DNA of 64,000 nucleotides from Rapidithrix thailandica (GTDB lineage: Bacteria > Bacteroidota > Bacteroidia > Cytophagales > Flammeovirgaceae). The first letter of the stretch is position 1, and each line of letters starts with the position of its first letter. A program made the position numbers and the translations under genes. The notes under the pieces were generated by a model, which saw only the letters and a program-made list of their open reading frames with translations, was not told the origin of the DNA and searched no databases. Below, one piece after another: positions 36,604-44,355 of the stretch. The stretch is from the NCBI RefSeq assembly GCF_039710355.1, contig NZ_JBDKWZ010000018.1, positions 83,594 to 147,593 on the forward strand, given 5' to 3'.

Positions 36604-37881
36604 ATGGAGACCACTACAAAGAGCCAACTGCTGGCCAGCGATTGGAAAAACAACCCGCGTTGGGAAGGAATCATCCGGCCATACGCTCCGGAAAAAGTAT
36701 TGAAATTAAGAGGAAGTGTAGAAATTGAGTACAGCCTGGCAAAGCAAGGCGCCCAAAAGCTATGGCATAAGTTGCATACTCAACATTTTGTAGCAGGCTT
36801 AGGCGCACTCACTGGCAACCAAGCGATTCAGGAGGTAGCGGCAGGACTTAATGCCATTTACCTCAGCGGATGGCAGGTAGCTGCGGATGCCAACCTTGCC
36901 GGACAAATGTACCCCGACCAGTCGCTGTACCCGGCGAACTCTGTTCCTCAAGTTGTTCGAAAAATTAACAACGCCCTTTTACGCAGAGATCAAATCCAAT
37001 CCATACACGAGGAGGGCGACATTGACTGGATGGTTCCTATCGTAGCGGATGCCGAAGCAGGTTTTGGCGGTAATTTAAATGCGTACGAACTGATGCGGGG
37101 CATGATTGAAGCCGGAGCTTCCGGAGTACATTTTGAAGATCAACTTTCTTCTGCAAAAAAATGCGGGCACTTGGGTGGTAAAGTGTTAGTACCCACACAA
37201 GAGGCCATTCAAAAATTAATCGCAGCCCGCTTGGCGACCGATGTAATGAACGTTCCCACCCTGATCGTTGCCCGCACAGACGCTGATGCAGCCAATCTGC
37301 TGACTTCCGACATCGACCCGGCAGACCAAAGTTTCTTAACCGGAGAACGCACCGCAGAAGGCTTCTTTAGAGTGCGCAGCGGCATTGAGCAGGGAATCAA
37401 CCGTGGACTCTCTTATGCTCCTTATGCCGATTTGCTGTGGATGGAAACCTCCCACCCTGATTTGGGACAAGCCCGGGAGTTTGCCCAAGCCATCCATGCA
37501 AAATACCCAGGAAAACTCTTGGCTTACAATTGCTCACCTTCTTTCAACTGGGCCGCACACCTAAGCGAAAAAGAGATGTTGACATTCCGCGAAAGCCTGG
37601 CTGATATGGGATATAAATTCCAATTTATCACTTTGGCAGGCTTCCATGCCTTAAACACGTCTATGTTCGAACTTTCCAAAGCGTACAAAGCCAACGGAAT
37701 GGCCGGATACTCCGCTATGCAACAAAGAGAGTTTGCTTTACAAGAGGAAGGCTTTACAGCGGTAAAACACCAAGCTTTTGTAGGCACTACATATTTCGAT
37801 TATGTACAGGATACGATCCAACAAGGCAAATCTTCCACGGTAGCCATGAAAGACAGTACAGAGGCAGAGCAATTTGCTTAA
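36604..37881 (+). CDS. aceA: Isocitrate lyase
   Basis: A 425-residue isocitrate lyase that splits isocitrate into succinate and glyoxylate. The catalytic motif KKCGHLGGKV places the active-site cysteine at Cys187. The metal and substrate residues lie in VADAEAGFGG, HFEDQL and NCSPSFNW. It follows aceB and together they form the glyoxylate shunt. It ends in a strong terminator 27 bp after the stop. Confidence 0.98.
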   Translation: METTTKSQLLASDWKNNPRWEGIIRPYAPEKVLKLRGSVEIEYSLAKQGAQKLWHKLHTQHFVAGLGALTGNQAIQEVAAGLNAIYLSGWQVAADANLAGQMYPDQSLYPANSVPQVVRKINNALLRRDQIQSIHEEGDIDWMVPIVADAEAGFGGNLNAYELMRGMIEAGASGVHFEDQLSSAKKCGHLGGKVLVPTQEAIQKLIAARLATDVMNVPTLIVARTDADAANLLTSDIDPADQSFLTGERTAEGFFRVRSGIEQGINRGLSYAPYADLLWMETSHPDLGQAREFAQAIHAKYPGKLLAYNCSPSFNWAAHLSEKEMLTFRESLADMGYKFQFITLAGFHALNTSMFELSKAYKANGMAGYSAMQQREFALQEEGFTAVKHQAFVGTTYFDYVQDTIQQGKSSTVAMKDSTEAEQFA

Positions 37882-37907
37882 GGGTTTATTGTTAATACAA
37901 GGTATTT

Positions 37908-37939
37908 CCGGCTGCCATGCCAATGCAGCCGGTTTTTTT
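37908..37939 (+). terminator. Terminator of aceB-aceA
   Basis: CCGGCTGC-CATGCCAAT-GCAGCCGG followed by seven T residues. Confidence 0.9.
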
Positions 37940-37956
37940 CTTATCAGATTAGGTAC

Positions 37957-37996
37957 AAAAAAGCCTGATAGAAAATAGTACTACCAGGCTTTTTTT
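37957..37996. terminator. Second, bidirectional hairpin after aceA
   Basis: AAAAAAGCCTG...CAGGCTTTTTT with a 17-base loop. The A and T tracts on both sides allow termination in either direction. It separates aceA from the tRNA. Confidence 0.7.
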
Positions 37997-38022
37997 AAAA
38001 AAAATCAAAAACAGTTTGAAAT

Positions 38023-38053
38023 AAAAAAAGCCTTACCATTGCTGGTAAGGCTT
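38023..38053 (-). terminator. Terminator of tRNA-Ser
   Basis: On the minus strand AAGCCTTACC-AGCAAT-GGTAAGGCTT followed by a T tract, directly 3' of the tRNA gene. Confidence 0.88.
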
Positions 38054-38060
38054 ACCCTAG

Positions 38061-38145
38061 CAGAGGGTGAGGGATTCGAACCCCCGGTACATTGCTGTAC
38101 AACGGTTTTCAAGACCGCCGCGTTCGACCACTCCGCCAACCCTCT
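38061..38145 (-). tRNA. tRNA-Ser (UGA)
   Basis: An 85-base class II tRNA on the minus strand. The acceptor stem AGAGGGT pairs with ACCCTCT, leaving G as discriminator. The anticodon arm CGGTCTTGAAAACCG gives anticodon UGA, which reads serine UCA and UCG. A long variable arm (GTTGTACAGCAATGTAC) and the T arm GGGGGTTCGAATCCCTC confirm a serine tRNA. CCA is not encoded. No integrase or direct repeat is next to it, so there is no sign of use as an integration site. Confidence 0.97.
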
Positions 38146-38214
38146 ATTTTTAGTCTAATTCCCCTCGATTGGGGCTGCAAATATGTAACAGATTTTTATT
38201 TTCTCAAAATATTA

Positions 38215-39174
38215 TTAAAAAATTTTTTCATCTTTTTTTAATTCGTCTGTAATCCCACTGAGTTTGTCCTTTGCTTCATCAATAGTTGCATTGATTTGAA
38301 AGCCTAATAACAAGATATAAGAGATGGCAAACAGCCAAAACATCAATCCAATCATCGACCCCATGGAGCCATATAATTTATTGTACGTTTGAAAGGTTTC
38401 CACATAGAAAGAAAACAGCCATGACACCAATACACAAAGCACTGTGGACACTAAAGAACCGATTGTGATAAAGTTCCATCGCTGAGGCACGGCAGGGGCT
38501 AAATAATAGATCAGCGAGATTGCCAAAAAGAAAATACAAGAAATGATAACAAAGCGTAGAAAGTTAATCAGGTGAAAAAGGAAGTCATTGGTGAGAATAC
38601 TGTAGTCGACCAAAAACTTAAGAATAAGTTTTCCATACACTAAGGCAATGATGGAAGCCAATAGTAAAAATGCCAAGACAATATTCAAGAAAGTGGCTAT
38701 CAGTTGTTTTTTCCAAAAGGGACGCTCTTCACTTTTGTGATAGATCCGGTTAAAGGTATGGATCAAGGACATCATTCCACTCGAGGAGAGAACCAACGCC
38801 AATAGAAATCCAAAAGACATCAAACCACCGTGTTGTTTACTGACAATGTCACGAATCATATGTTCCAATTCCCCCATGATAGAATGCGGCACGACTTCAT
38901 TAAAGAAGTTAAACAGCATTTGATCAAGGTGTTCAACCGGGAAATAAGGAATTAACGTAAACAAAAAAATACTGGCGGGAAACACGGCCATGGTAAAATT
39001 AAATGCAACGGCATAGGCCCTTTGTCGGATTTCGTAATTTTTCAGTTTATTAAATAAAATCAACAAGATCACATACAAGGAAATGTCAGGGTCACCAATC
39101 CGGATATTTTTTAACAGCTTGGCGAAAGCCTTAAACGCATAGGTTGCAAAAATGTATTTTTTGATTATTCTCAT
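38215..39174 (-). CDS. YihY/BrkB-family membrane protein
   Basis: A 319-residue inner-membrane protein with six predicted helices of the YihY (UPF0761) family, once thought to be ribonuclease BN. Typical elements are YEIRQRAYAVAFNFTMAVFPA, SSSGMMSLIHTFNRIYH, YYLAPAVPQRWNFITIGSLV and YGSMGSMIGLMFWLF. Its function is not established; a transport or envelope role is proposed for the family. The C-terminus is lysine- and aspartate-rich. Transcribed with or after the thioesterase gene, 93 bp apart. Confidence 0.92.
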   Translation of the reverse strand: MRIIKKYIFATYAFKAFAKLLKNIRIGDPDISLYVILLILFNKLKNYEIRQRAYAVAFNFTMAVFPASIFLFTLIPYFPVEHLDQMLFNFFNEVVPHSIMGELEHMIRDIVSKQHGGLMSFGFLLALVLSSSGMMSLIHTFNRIYHKSEERPFWKKQLIATFLNIVLAFLLLASIIALVYGKLILKFLVDYSILTNDFLFHLINFLRFVIISCIFFLAISLIYYLAPAVPQRWNFITIGSLVSTVLCVLVSWLFSFYVETFQTYNKLYGSMGSMIGLMFWLFAISYILLLGFQINATIDEAKDKLSGITDELKKDEKIF

Positions 39175-39267
39175 TCACTTCAGGGTTCGTACGATCCTAC
39201 CGGTTCTGATTTCCATCCGTTGAGCGGACTTTATGCTTCCGGATACTCTCCCAAAAGCCCTCCTACA

Positions 39268-39675
39268 TCAAGAAAAGTATGGTGACAATAATGAGAGTAT
39301 CTGTTTTGGCGCCCGGCAGGGCCGGTGATTATCCTTGCGGATAAATGCCAGAATAGTATCTCCGGTGTGAATCAAATTTCCTGCCTCATTAAAAATTTCG
39401 TACTCAAACCGGATTTTCACCTTCGGTAATTCTTTGATAACGGTTTTGATGGTGAGAAGTTCGTCATAGCGGGCAGGCCCCAGGTACTTGGAACTTGACT
39501 CTAACACCGGCATCATCACTCCTTCTTCTTCTAATTGCTTATAACTAAAACCCAAACTCCGAAGTGATTCTACTCTTCCAATTTCGTAAAAAGTAGCATA
39601 GTTGCCATAATAAACATAGCCCATTTGATCGGTATCCGCGTATCTTACACGTATTTGGAATTCTCTTAGAAACAT
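39268..39675 (-). CDS. YbgC-like acyl-CoA thioesterase
   Basis: A 135-residue hot-dog-fold thioesterase (4HBT). The motif RYADTDQMGYVYYGNYATFYE contains the catalytic Asp16 and the helix that follows it, as in YbgC and 4-hydroxybenzoyl-CoA thioesterases. It would hydrolyse acyl-CoA thioesters in the cytoplasm; the chain length preferred cannot be told. It lacks the usual tol-pal neighbours of ybgC. A -7-like TATGTTTG is at 39698-39705, about 23 bp before the start. Confidence 0.9.
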   Translation of the reverse strand: MFLREFQIRVRYADTDQMGYVYYGNYATFYEIGRVESLRSLGFSYKQLEEEGVMMPVLESSSKYLGPARYDELLTIKTVIKELPKVKIRFEYEIFNEAGNLIHTGDTILAFIRKDNHRPCRAPKQILSLLSPYFS

Positions 39676-39907
39676 TTTGATATCAGTAGTTTACCTACAA
39701 ACATAGAAAGAATGCGGGAAATGTAGCCTGCTAATCCTTCCGGATCAACAAAATACTACTCACTGATATAATATGGAAATAAGAGGTTTTAGCACTTTTT
39801 GAATATCCACCTGATTTCCTTTCAAGAATTTAAAATAAAACTTTTACTCAGAAGTACTCTATGAAAGCAGTTCTGATTTTTTCACCTCACCACTCACTGT
39901 CAATACC

Positions 39908-41236
39908 ATGGTAATTGCATTGGTAAGTATCTTCTTAGTAGGTTATCTGTTAATCACACTAGAGCATAACCTCAAAATAGACAAAGCAGCCCCCTCTCTC
40001 TTAATCGGCATTCTTACTTGGACCATTTACATTATTTTTTCCGACAAAGAAGCCCATTTAGTCACCCATGAATTGTATGAATATGTAGGTGAAATCGCTG
40101 GCGTTCTATTGTTCCTTTTGGGTGCGATGACCATCGTAGAGCTTATCGATGCCCATGAAGGTTTTGAGTTTATCACCAACCGTATCACTACCAATAAAAA
40201 CATTACCCTTCTTTGGATCACCTGTTTGCTTTCCTTTTTCCTCTCAGCCGCATTAGACAACCTTACCACCACCATCGTCATGGTTTCCATCTTGCGAAAA
40301 TTGGTCAAAGAAAAAGAGATGCGAATGTTTTTTGTAGGCATAGTGGTGGTAGCCGCCAATGCCGGAGGAGCCTGGTCACCCATCGGAGACGTAACGACTA
40401 CCATGCTTTGGATCAATGGTCAGATCACTTCTGTCAATATTATTACCAATCTGATCATTCCCAGTTTGATCTGTATGGTCATCCCGGTTACCTTGGCTTC
40501 CTGTATGATCAAAGGCAACTTTCATACACCTATTGAGCACACCCGGATAAATATATATTCCAGAAATTCCATCAATATGAAGCCTGCCGAATTAAAATTT
40601 GTCAAAAAATCCGAAAGGATGATCATTTTGTTTCTGGGAGTAGGTTCTTTACTATTTGTACCGGTATTCAAATCTTTAACCCATCTCCCTCCTTTCATGG
40701 GGATTTTATTCAGTTTGGGTTTTTTGTGGTTGGTCACTGAGATCATGCACAAAAACAAAATGAAGGAAATGAAAGATCCGGTTTCCGTAATTGGTGTATT
40801 ACGGAGAGTGGATGTACCCAGTGTGTTGTTTTTCTTTGGCATCTTGGTAGCCATTTCCAGTCTTCAAGCTACCGGTATCCTCAAATCCCTTGCTACTTTT
40901 CTGGATCAGGCCGTAGGCAATGTATTTGTCATTAGTATGGTCTTAGGCCTATTGTCAGCCATTGTGGATAATGTCCCTTTGGTGGCAGCCGCTATCGGCA
41001 TGTATGATTTAGCCCAATTCCCTACCGATCATCTGATGTGGCAATTCATCGCGTATTGTGCCGGTACGGGAGGCAGTGCTTTGATCATCGGTTCCGCTGC
41101 GGGTGTTGCCGCCATGGGCATGGAGAAAATTCCTTTTGGATGGTATCTCAAAAAAATTTCCTGGCTGGCATTAATCGGTTATTTCGTAGGCGCTATCACA
41201 TTCCTTTTGATGCAAGGAATTACATTCTTCCATTAA
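39908..41236 (+). CDS. nhaD: NhaD-type Na+/H+ antiporter
   Basis: A 442-residue ion transporter of the NhaD family with about twelve hydrophobic segments. LSAALDNLTTTIVMVSIL and NAGGAWSPIGDVTTTMLW in the first half, and IVDNVPLVAAAIGMY and GTGGSALIIGSAAGVAAMG in the second, are the conserved ion-path motifs. It exchanges Na+ or Li+ for protons at the inner membrane, useful in saline or alkaline surroundings. A single gene, convergent with phnW. Confidence 0.93.
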   Translation: MVIALVSIFLVGYLLITLEHNLKIDKAAPSLLIGILTWTIYIIFSDKEAHLVTHELYEYVGEIAGVLLFLLGAMTIVELIDAHEGFEFITNRITTNKNITLLWITCLLSFFLSAALDNLTTTIVMVSILRKLVKEKEMRMFFVGIVVVAANAGGAWSPIGDVTTTMLWINGQITSVNIITNLIIPSLICMVIPVTLASCMIKGNFHTPIEHTRINIYSRNSINMKPAELKFVKKSERMIILFLGVGSLLFVPVFKSLTHLPPFMGILFSLGFLWLVTEIMHKNKMKEMKDPVSVIGVLRRVDVPSVLFFFGILVAISSLQATGILKSLATFLDQAVGNVFVISMVLGLLSAIVDNVPLVAAAIGMYDLAQFPTDHLMWQFIAYCAGTGGSALIIGSAAGVAAMGMEKIPFGWYLKKISWLALIGYFVGAITFLLMQGITFFH

Positions 41237-41283
41237 AGCACAAAGCCGCTAATAGGACAATCATTCCCAAACGGCTTTGTGCT
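41237..41283. terminator. Bidirectional terminator between nhaD and phnW
   Basis: AGCACAAAGCCG pairs perfectly with CGGCTTTGTGCT across a 23-base loop, between two convergent genes. The long loop is unusual and there is no long T tract. Confidence 0.6.
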
Positions 41284-41299
41284 TAGGTATTCTCAAGGT

Positions 41300-42412
41300 T
41301 TATTTCCAAAACATGGATGCCCGGATACTGGACACCAGCCTTTCCATATCTTCAGGAAATACATGGCCGATATTACCGATCCGGAAAGTATCCGCATAAG
41401 ACACTTTACCCGGGTAGATCACAAATCCTTTTTCTTTGAGTAGGTTGTAAAACTGTTGAAAGTTATATACTGATGCAGATGGATTGACAAAGGAAGTAAT
41501 GATGGGTGATTGGTTTTCTTCATCCACTAAACATTGAAATCCCAATGCATTCATTCCTTGGACCAAAATACGGTGATTCTCTTTGTAGCGTTGGTAACGC
41601 GCTTCTATCCCCCCTTCTTCGATCAACTCCCACAAGGCTTGCCGGAAAGCTCTGACTACATGTGTAGGAGAAGTGTACCGCCATTTTCCCGGATCTTGTT
41701 CCATGGCCGCCCATTGGTCATACAAATCCAGAGACAGAGAACGTGCATACGTCTTGCACTCCTCCAATGCTTCTTTCTTAGCCAATACAAAACCAAAACC
41801 GGGTACACCTTGAATACATTTATTGGCACTACTGATGATAAAATCAATTTGTAGTCCCTTAATGTCAATAGGAATCCCCCCAAGGCTACTCATGGCATCT
41901 ACGATGAAGGTCTTTCCATGCTGCTTGACTACCGGGGCAAACTGCTCTATAGGATTCAGAATACCTGTAGTCGTTTCGCAATGCACCACTACTACATGGG
42001 AAATAGCCGGATCTTCTTGCAACAATAGATCTAACTGTTCTGTAGAGTGAATTTCATTTTCAGTCCTTTGGTATACAGTATGGTCAATGCGTAAATGGGT
42101 AGCGATTTTGACAATCCGGTCTCCATAGGCTCCATTGGTTAAAATAAGCAACTTTCCATCCGGAGGAAGAACACTTCCAATTACCGATTCTACCGAAAAT
42201 GTACCACTTCCTTGCATCAAAACACTGGTATATGTCTGATCCAACCCGGTAATTTGCAATAAAGACTGTCGAATTTCCTGTACAATTTCTTTGTAATCAT
42301 TGTCCCATGTACACCAATCCTTCAACATAGTTTGTTTTACCGTGTCAGAAGTAGTCAGTGGCCCGGGAGTCAACAGAAGGTAATGATTATCAGCTGCTTG
42401 ATGTTGTTCCAT
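41300..42412 (-). CDS. phnW: 2-aminoethylphosphonate--pyruvate transaminase
   Basis: A 370-residue PLP aminotransferase of fold type I, which converts 2-aminoethylphosphonate and pyruvate to phosphonoacetaldehyde and alanine. LLTPGPLTTSDTVK, WCTWDNDYKEIV, QGSGTFSVES and DAMSSLGGIP are typical of PhnW. The Schiff-base lysine is Lys198 in SANKCIQGVPGFGF. No phosphonatase (phnX), phnA/phnY or phosphonate transporter lies nearby, so whether it degrades or makes the phosphonate is open. A related alanine-glyoxylate-type aminotransferase is the alternative. Confidence 0.88.
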   Translation of the reverse strand: MEQHQAADNHYLLLTPGPLTTSDTVKQTMLKDWCTWDNDYKEIVQEIRQSLLQITGLDQTYTSVLMQGSGTFSVESVIGSVLPPDGKLLILTNGAYGDRIVKIATHLRIDHTVYQRTENEIHSTEQLDLLLQEDPAISHVVVVHCETTTGILNPIEQFAPVVKQHGKTFIVDAMSSLGGIPIDIKGLQIDFIISSANKCIQGVPGFGFVLAKKEALEECKTYARSLSLDLYDQWAAMEQDPGKWRYTSPTHVVRAFRQALWELIEEGGIEARYQRYKENHRILVQGMNALGFQCLVDEENQSPIITSFVNPSASVYNFQQFYNLLKEKGFVIYPGKVSYADTFRIGNIGHVFPEDMERLVSSIRASMFWK

Positions 42413-42703
42413 TGTTGAAAAGGCGAATCAAATAAGTAAACAAATATTAAATTTTGTTTAAAATAAATAAAAAAACAACAGATATGAATCTCCCTTTGAG
42501 AAATTTTAGATTAAGAAATTATGAAGCAGCACCCTCTGTATTATCAAATGCATTTAATTGTATATACAACTTGTATTTTTACTTTAACTATCAATCCTTA
42601 TTTTCTTTTATTAAAGAGGTATTTTGATCAATTCGTCAGATTTTTTTTAACTTAAAGGTGATCTTTCACATGTTCCGGATACTATAAGTAAAAACCCATC
42701 TCT

Positions 42704-43231
42704 ATGAAACAAGAAAAAGATCAACAACTGATAGCTCTCTACCGGGAAGCTTTTCCAAAAGTTGCCAAGGTAATTCACCGGCTTGGAGGGGATCTTTCTA
42801 CTGCCAAAGATCTCTTTCACGATGCTATGATTATTTATCTGGAAAAGGAGCGCAACAATACTTTAAACTTGCATACATCGCCAAGCAATTATATTACAGG
42901 AATTGCCAAAATACTTTGGCTAAAAAAGATGAAAGCAGATACCAGGAATACTTCCCTGGGTGGGCTCGAAGAACACTTAAGTATCCCGGAAGATTTTTAC
43001 CCTGACCCATCCAGTCAAACCGAACGCTTATTACACTATCTGAAAGCAGCGGGGCAAAAGTGCATACAACTACTTCAGGCTTTCTACTATGACAAATGGT
43101 CGATGCAACAAATAGCGCAAGAGTTTAATTACAAAACAAAGCGTTCGGCCACGGTGCAAAAATACAAGTGTCTTGAAAAAGTAAGAGAACAAGTAAAACA
43201 TTCGGATGTGTATGAGGAAGCAATTGCATGA
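42704..43231 (+). CDS. ECF-like sigma-70 family factor
   Basis: A 175-residue sigma-70-like protein. Region 2 is recognisable in LYREAFPKVAKVI and DLFHDAMIIYLEK, with PSNYITGIAKILWLKKMKA after it. Region 4 is CIQLLQAFYYDKWSMQQIAQEF followed by a basic helix. The pattern fits divergent Bacteroidota ECF factors. It overlaps a small downstream gene by 26 bp in another frame, an arrangement typical of a sigma factor and its regulator. Confidence 0.85.
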   Translation: MKQEKDQQLIALYREAFPKVAKVIHRLGGDLSTAKDLFHDAMIIYLEKERNNTLNLHTSPSNYITGIAKILWLKKMKADTRNTSLGGLEEHLSIPEDFYPDPSSQTERLLHYLKAAGQKCIQLLQAFYYDKWSMQQIAQEFNYKTKRSATVQKYKCLEKVREQVKHSDVYEEAIA

Positions 43232-43469
43232 TATACAACTTATCGATCAATACCTCTTGAAGGAAATGCAAGAAGATGACCAATTGCTCTTTCAAGCCAA
43301 AATGCTCACTTCAGCGGAATTAAAAGAAAATGTCCGTATTCAACAAAAGACGTATCAAGTGATCCGTTGGCTTTCGCGACAACAAAAAAAATCTCAATTG
43401 GAATCTCTTCATCAATCCCTGATGCAAGAAGAAAAGTTTGCCAAAGAGGTCAATGCTATATTTAAATAA
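43206..43469 (+). CDS. Small protein overlapping the ECF sigma gene, possible anti-sigma partner
   Basis: An 87-residue protein I do not recognise. It is helical and rich in Gln, Lys and Glu (LIDQYLLKEMQEDDQLLFQAKML at the start, MQEEKFAKEVNAIFK at the end). The N-terminal pattern resembles the start of many anti-sigma domains (a helix with YLxxEM..DE). It has no membrane helix. It starts inside the sigma gene at 43206 or, more likely, two codons later at 43212, and is almost certainly translated with it. Interaction with the sigma factor is inferred from position. Confidence 0.6.
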   Translation: MCMRKQLHDIQLIDQYLLKEMQEDDQLLFQAKMLTSAELKENVRIQQKTYQVIRWLSRQQKKSQLESLHQSLMQEEKFAKEVNAIFK

Positions 43470-43595
43470 TAATAACTGACTGTATTTATCCATTCCCTGT
43501 ATCCATCCGCGGTTACCGGAATATTTCTTTTACTCAACACTGCTGCTGGTTAGCAAACATTCAATACGAATCCTTTACTTATCTAATCATTTACT

Positions 43596-44243
43596 ATGGC
43601 CATTATACCAACCGTCATAGACGGCTCTACTCGTAGCGCCTATGACATCTATAGCTTATTGCTCAAAGAACGGATTATCTTCTTAGGCTCTGGCATTGAC
43701 GACCAGGTGGCAAACCTGGTGGTAGCTCAATTATTGTATCTCGATAATGAGAATCACAAGCCCATAAGTTTATACATCAACAGTCCGGGAGGGGTTATTT
43801 ACTCGGGTTTGGCAATTTACGATACCATCAAAGCGATAAAATCGCCCGTCTCTACAGTGGCCATGGGCGCCACAATGAGTATGAGTACGGTGATTCTCAC
43901 TTCAGGAGCTAAGGGCCAACGGTATGCCCTGCCTCACGCAACCATCCATATGCACCCGGCCGGAGGAGGCTCCAAAGGCTATACGGAAGATGTACGAATT
44001 GCTTACAGAGAGCAAGAAAGGTTACAAAATCAATTGTTTTATTTGGTGGGCAAACATTCCAATCATACCCGGCAAGAAATAGACGAGGCCTTCCGCCGAG
44101 ACCGTTTTCTAAATGCTTTGGAAGCTAAAGATTTTGGTCTGGTAGACGAAATATTAGGTGACACGGATGATTTGATTTCCCTGGAAGACATTCAATATAA
44201 AATTTCATTGATGAATGGGCACCATGGCAAGGAAATCATGTAA
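43596..44243 (+). CDS. clpP: ClpP-family serine protease subunit (stand-alone)
   Basis: A 215-residue ClpP-type peptidase. An ungapped alignment by eye to classical ClpP puts the catalytic triad at Ser95 (in GATMSMS), His120 and Asp169 (in RRDRFL), with the same spacing as in Escherichia coli ClpP. LYINSPGG is conserved. Next to the catalytic His, the usual HQPxGG reads HPAGGG. There is no clpX, clpA or tig gene nearby; the neighbours are an ECF sigma pair and a propeller protein. It is likely an accessory ClpP paralogue, with the main clpP-clpX elsewhere, but this cannot be checked here. Confidence 0.88.
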   Translation: MAIIPTVIDGSTRSAYDIYSLLLKERIIFLGSGIDDQVANLVVAQLLYLDNENHKPISLYINSPGGVIYSGLAIYDTIKAIKSPVSTVAMGATMSMSTVILTSGAKGQRYALPHATIHMHPAGGGSKGYTEDVRIAYREQERLQNQLFYLVGKHSNHTRQEIDEAFRRDRFLNALEAKDFGLVDEILGDTDDLISLEDIQYKISLMNGHHGKEIM

Positions 44244-44355
44244 ATCACCAAACAATTGCGTCCGGCACATTCTTCAAAATGCAATGATTTAATTACTATA
44301 AAATTCCTTCTCAAGAGTAGTGCAATCGTATTTCTACTCATGAAAAGGAATTCTT

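Noticed and set aside
38061..38145. tRNA-Ser as an integration site for a mobile island
   Set aside because: No integrase gene and no partial repeat of the tRNA 3' end seen within several kilobases on either side.
43940..43970. Loss of the catalytic His of ClpP, because the sequence reads IHMHPAGGG
   Set aside because: An ungapped alignment puts His120 on the catalytic His with correct spacing to Ser95 and Asp169. Only the following QP is changed.
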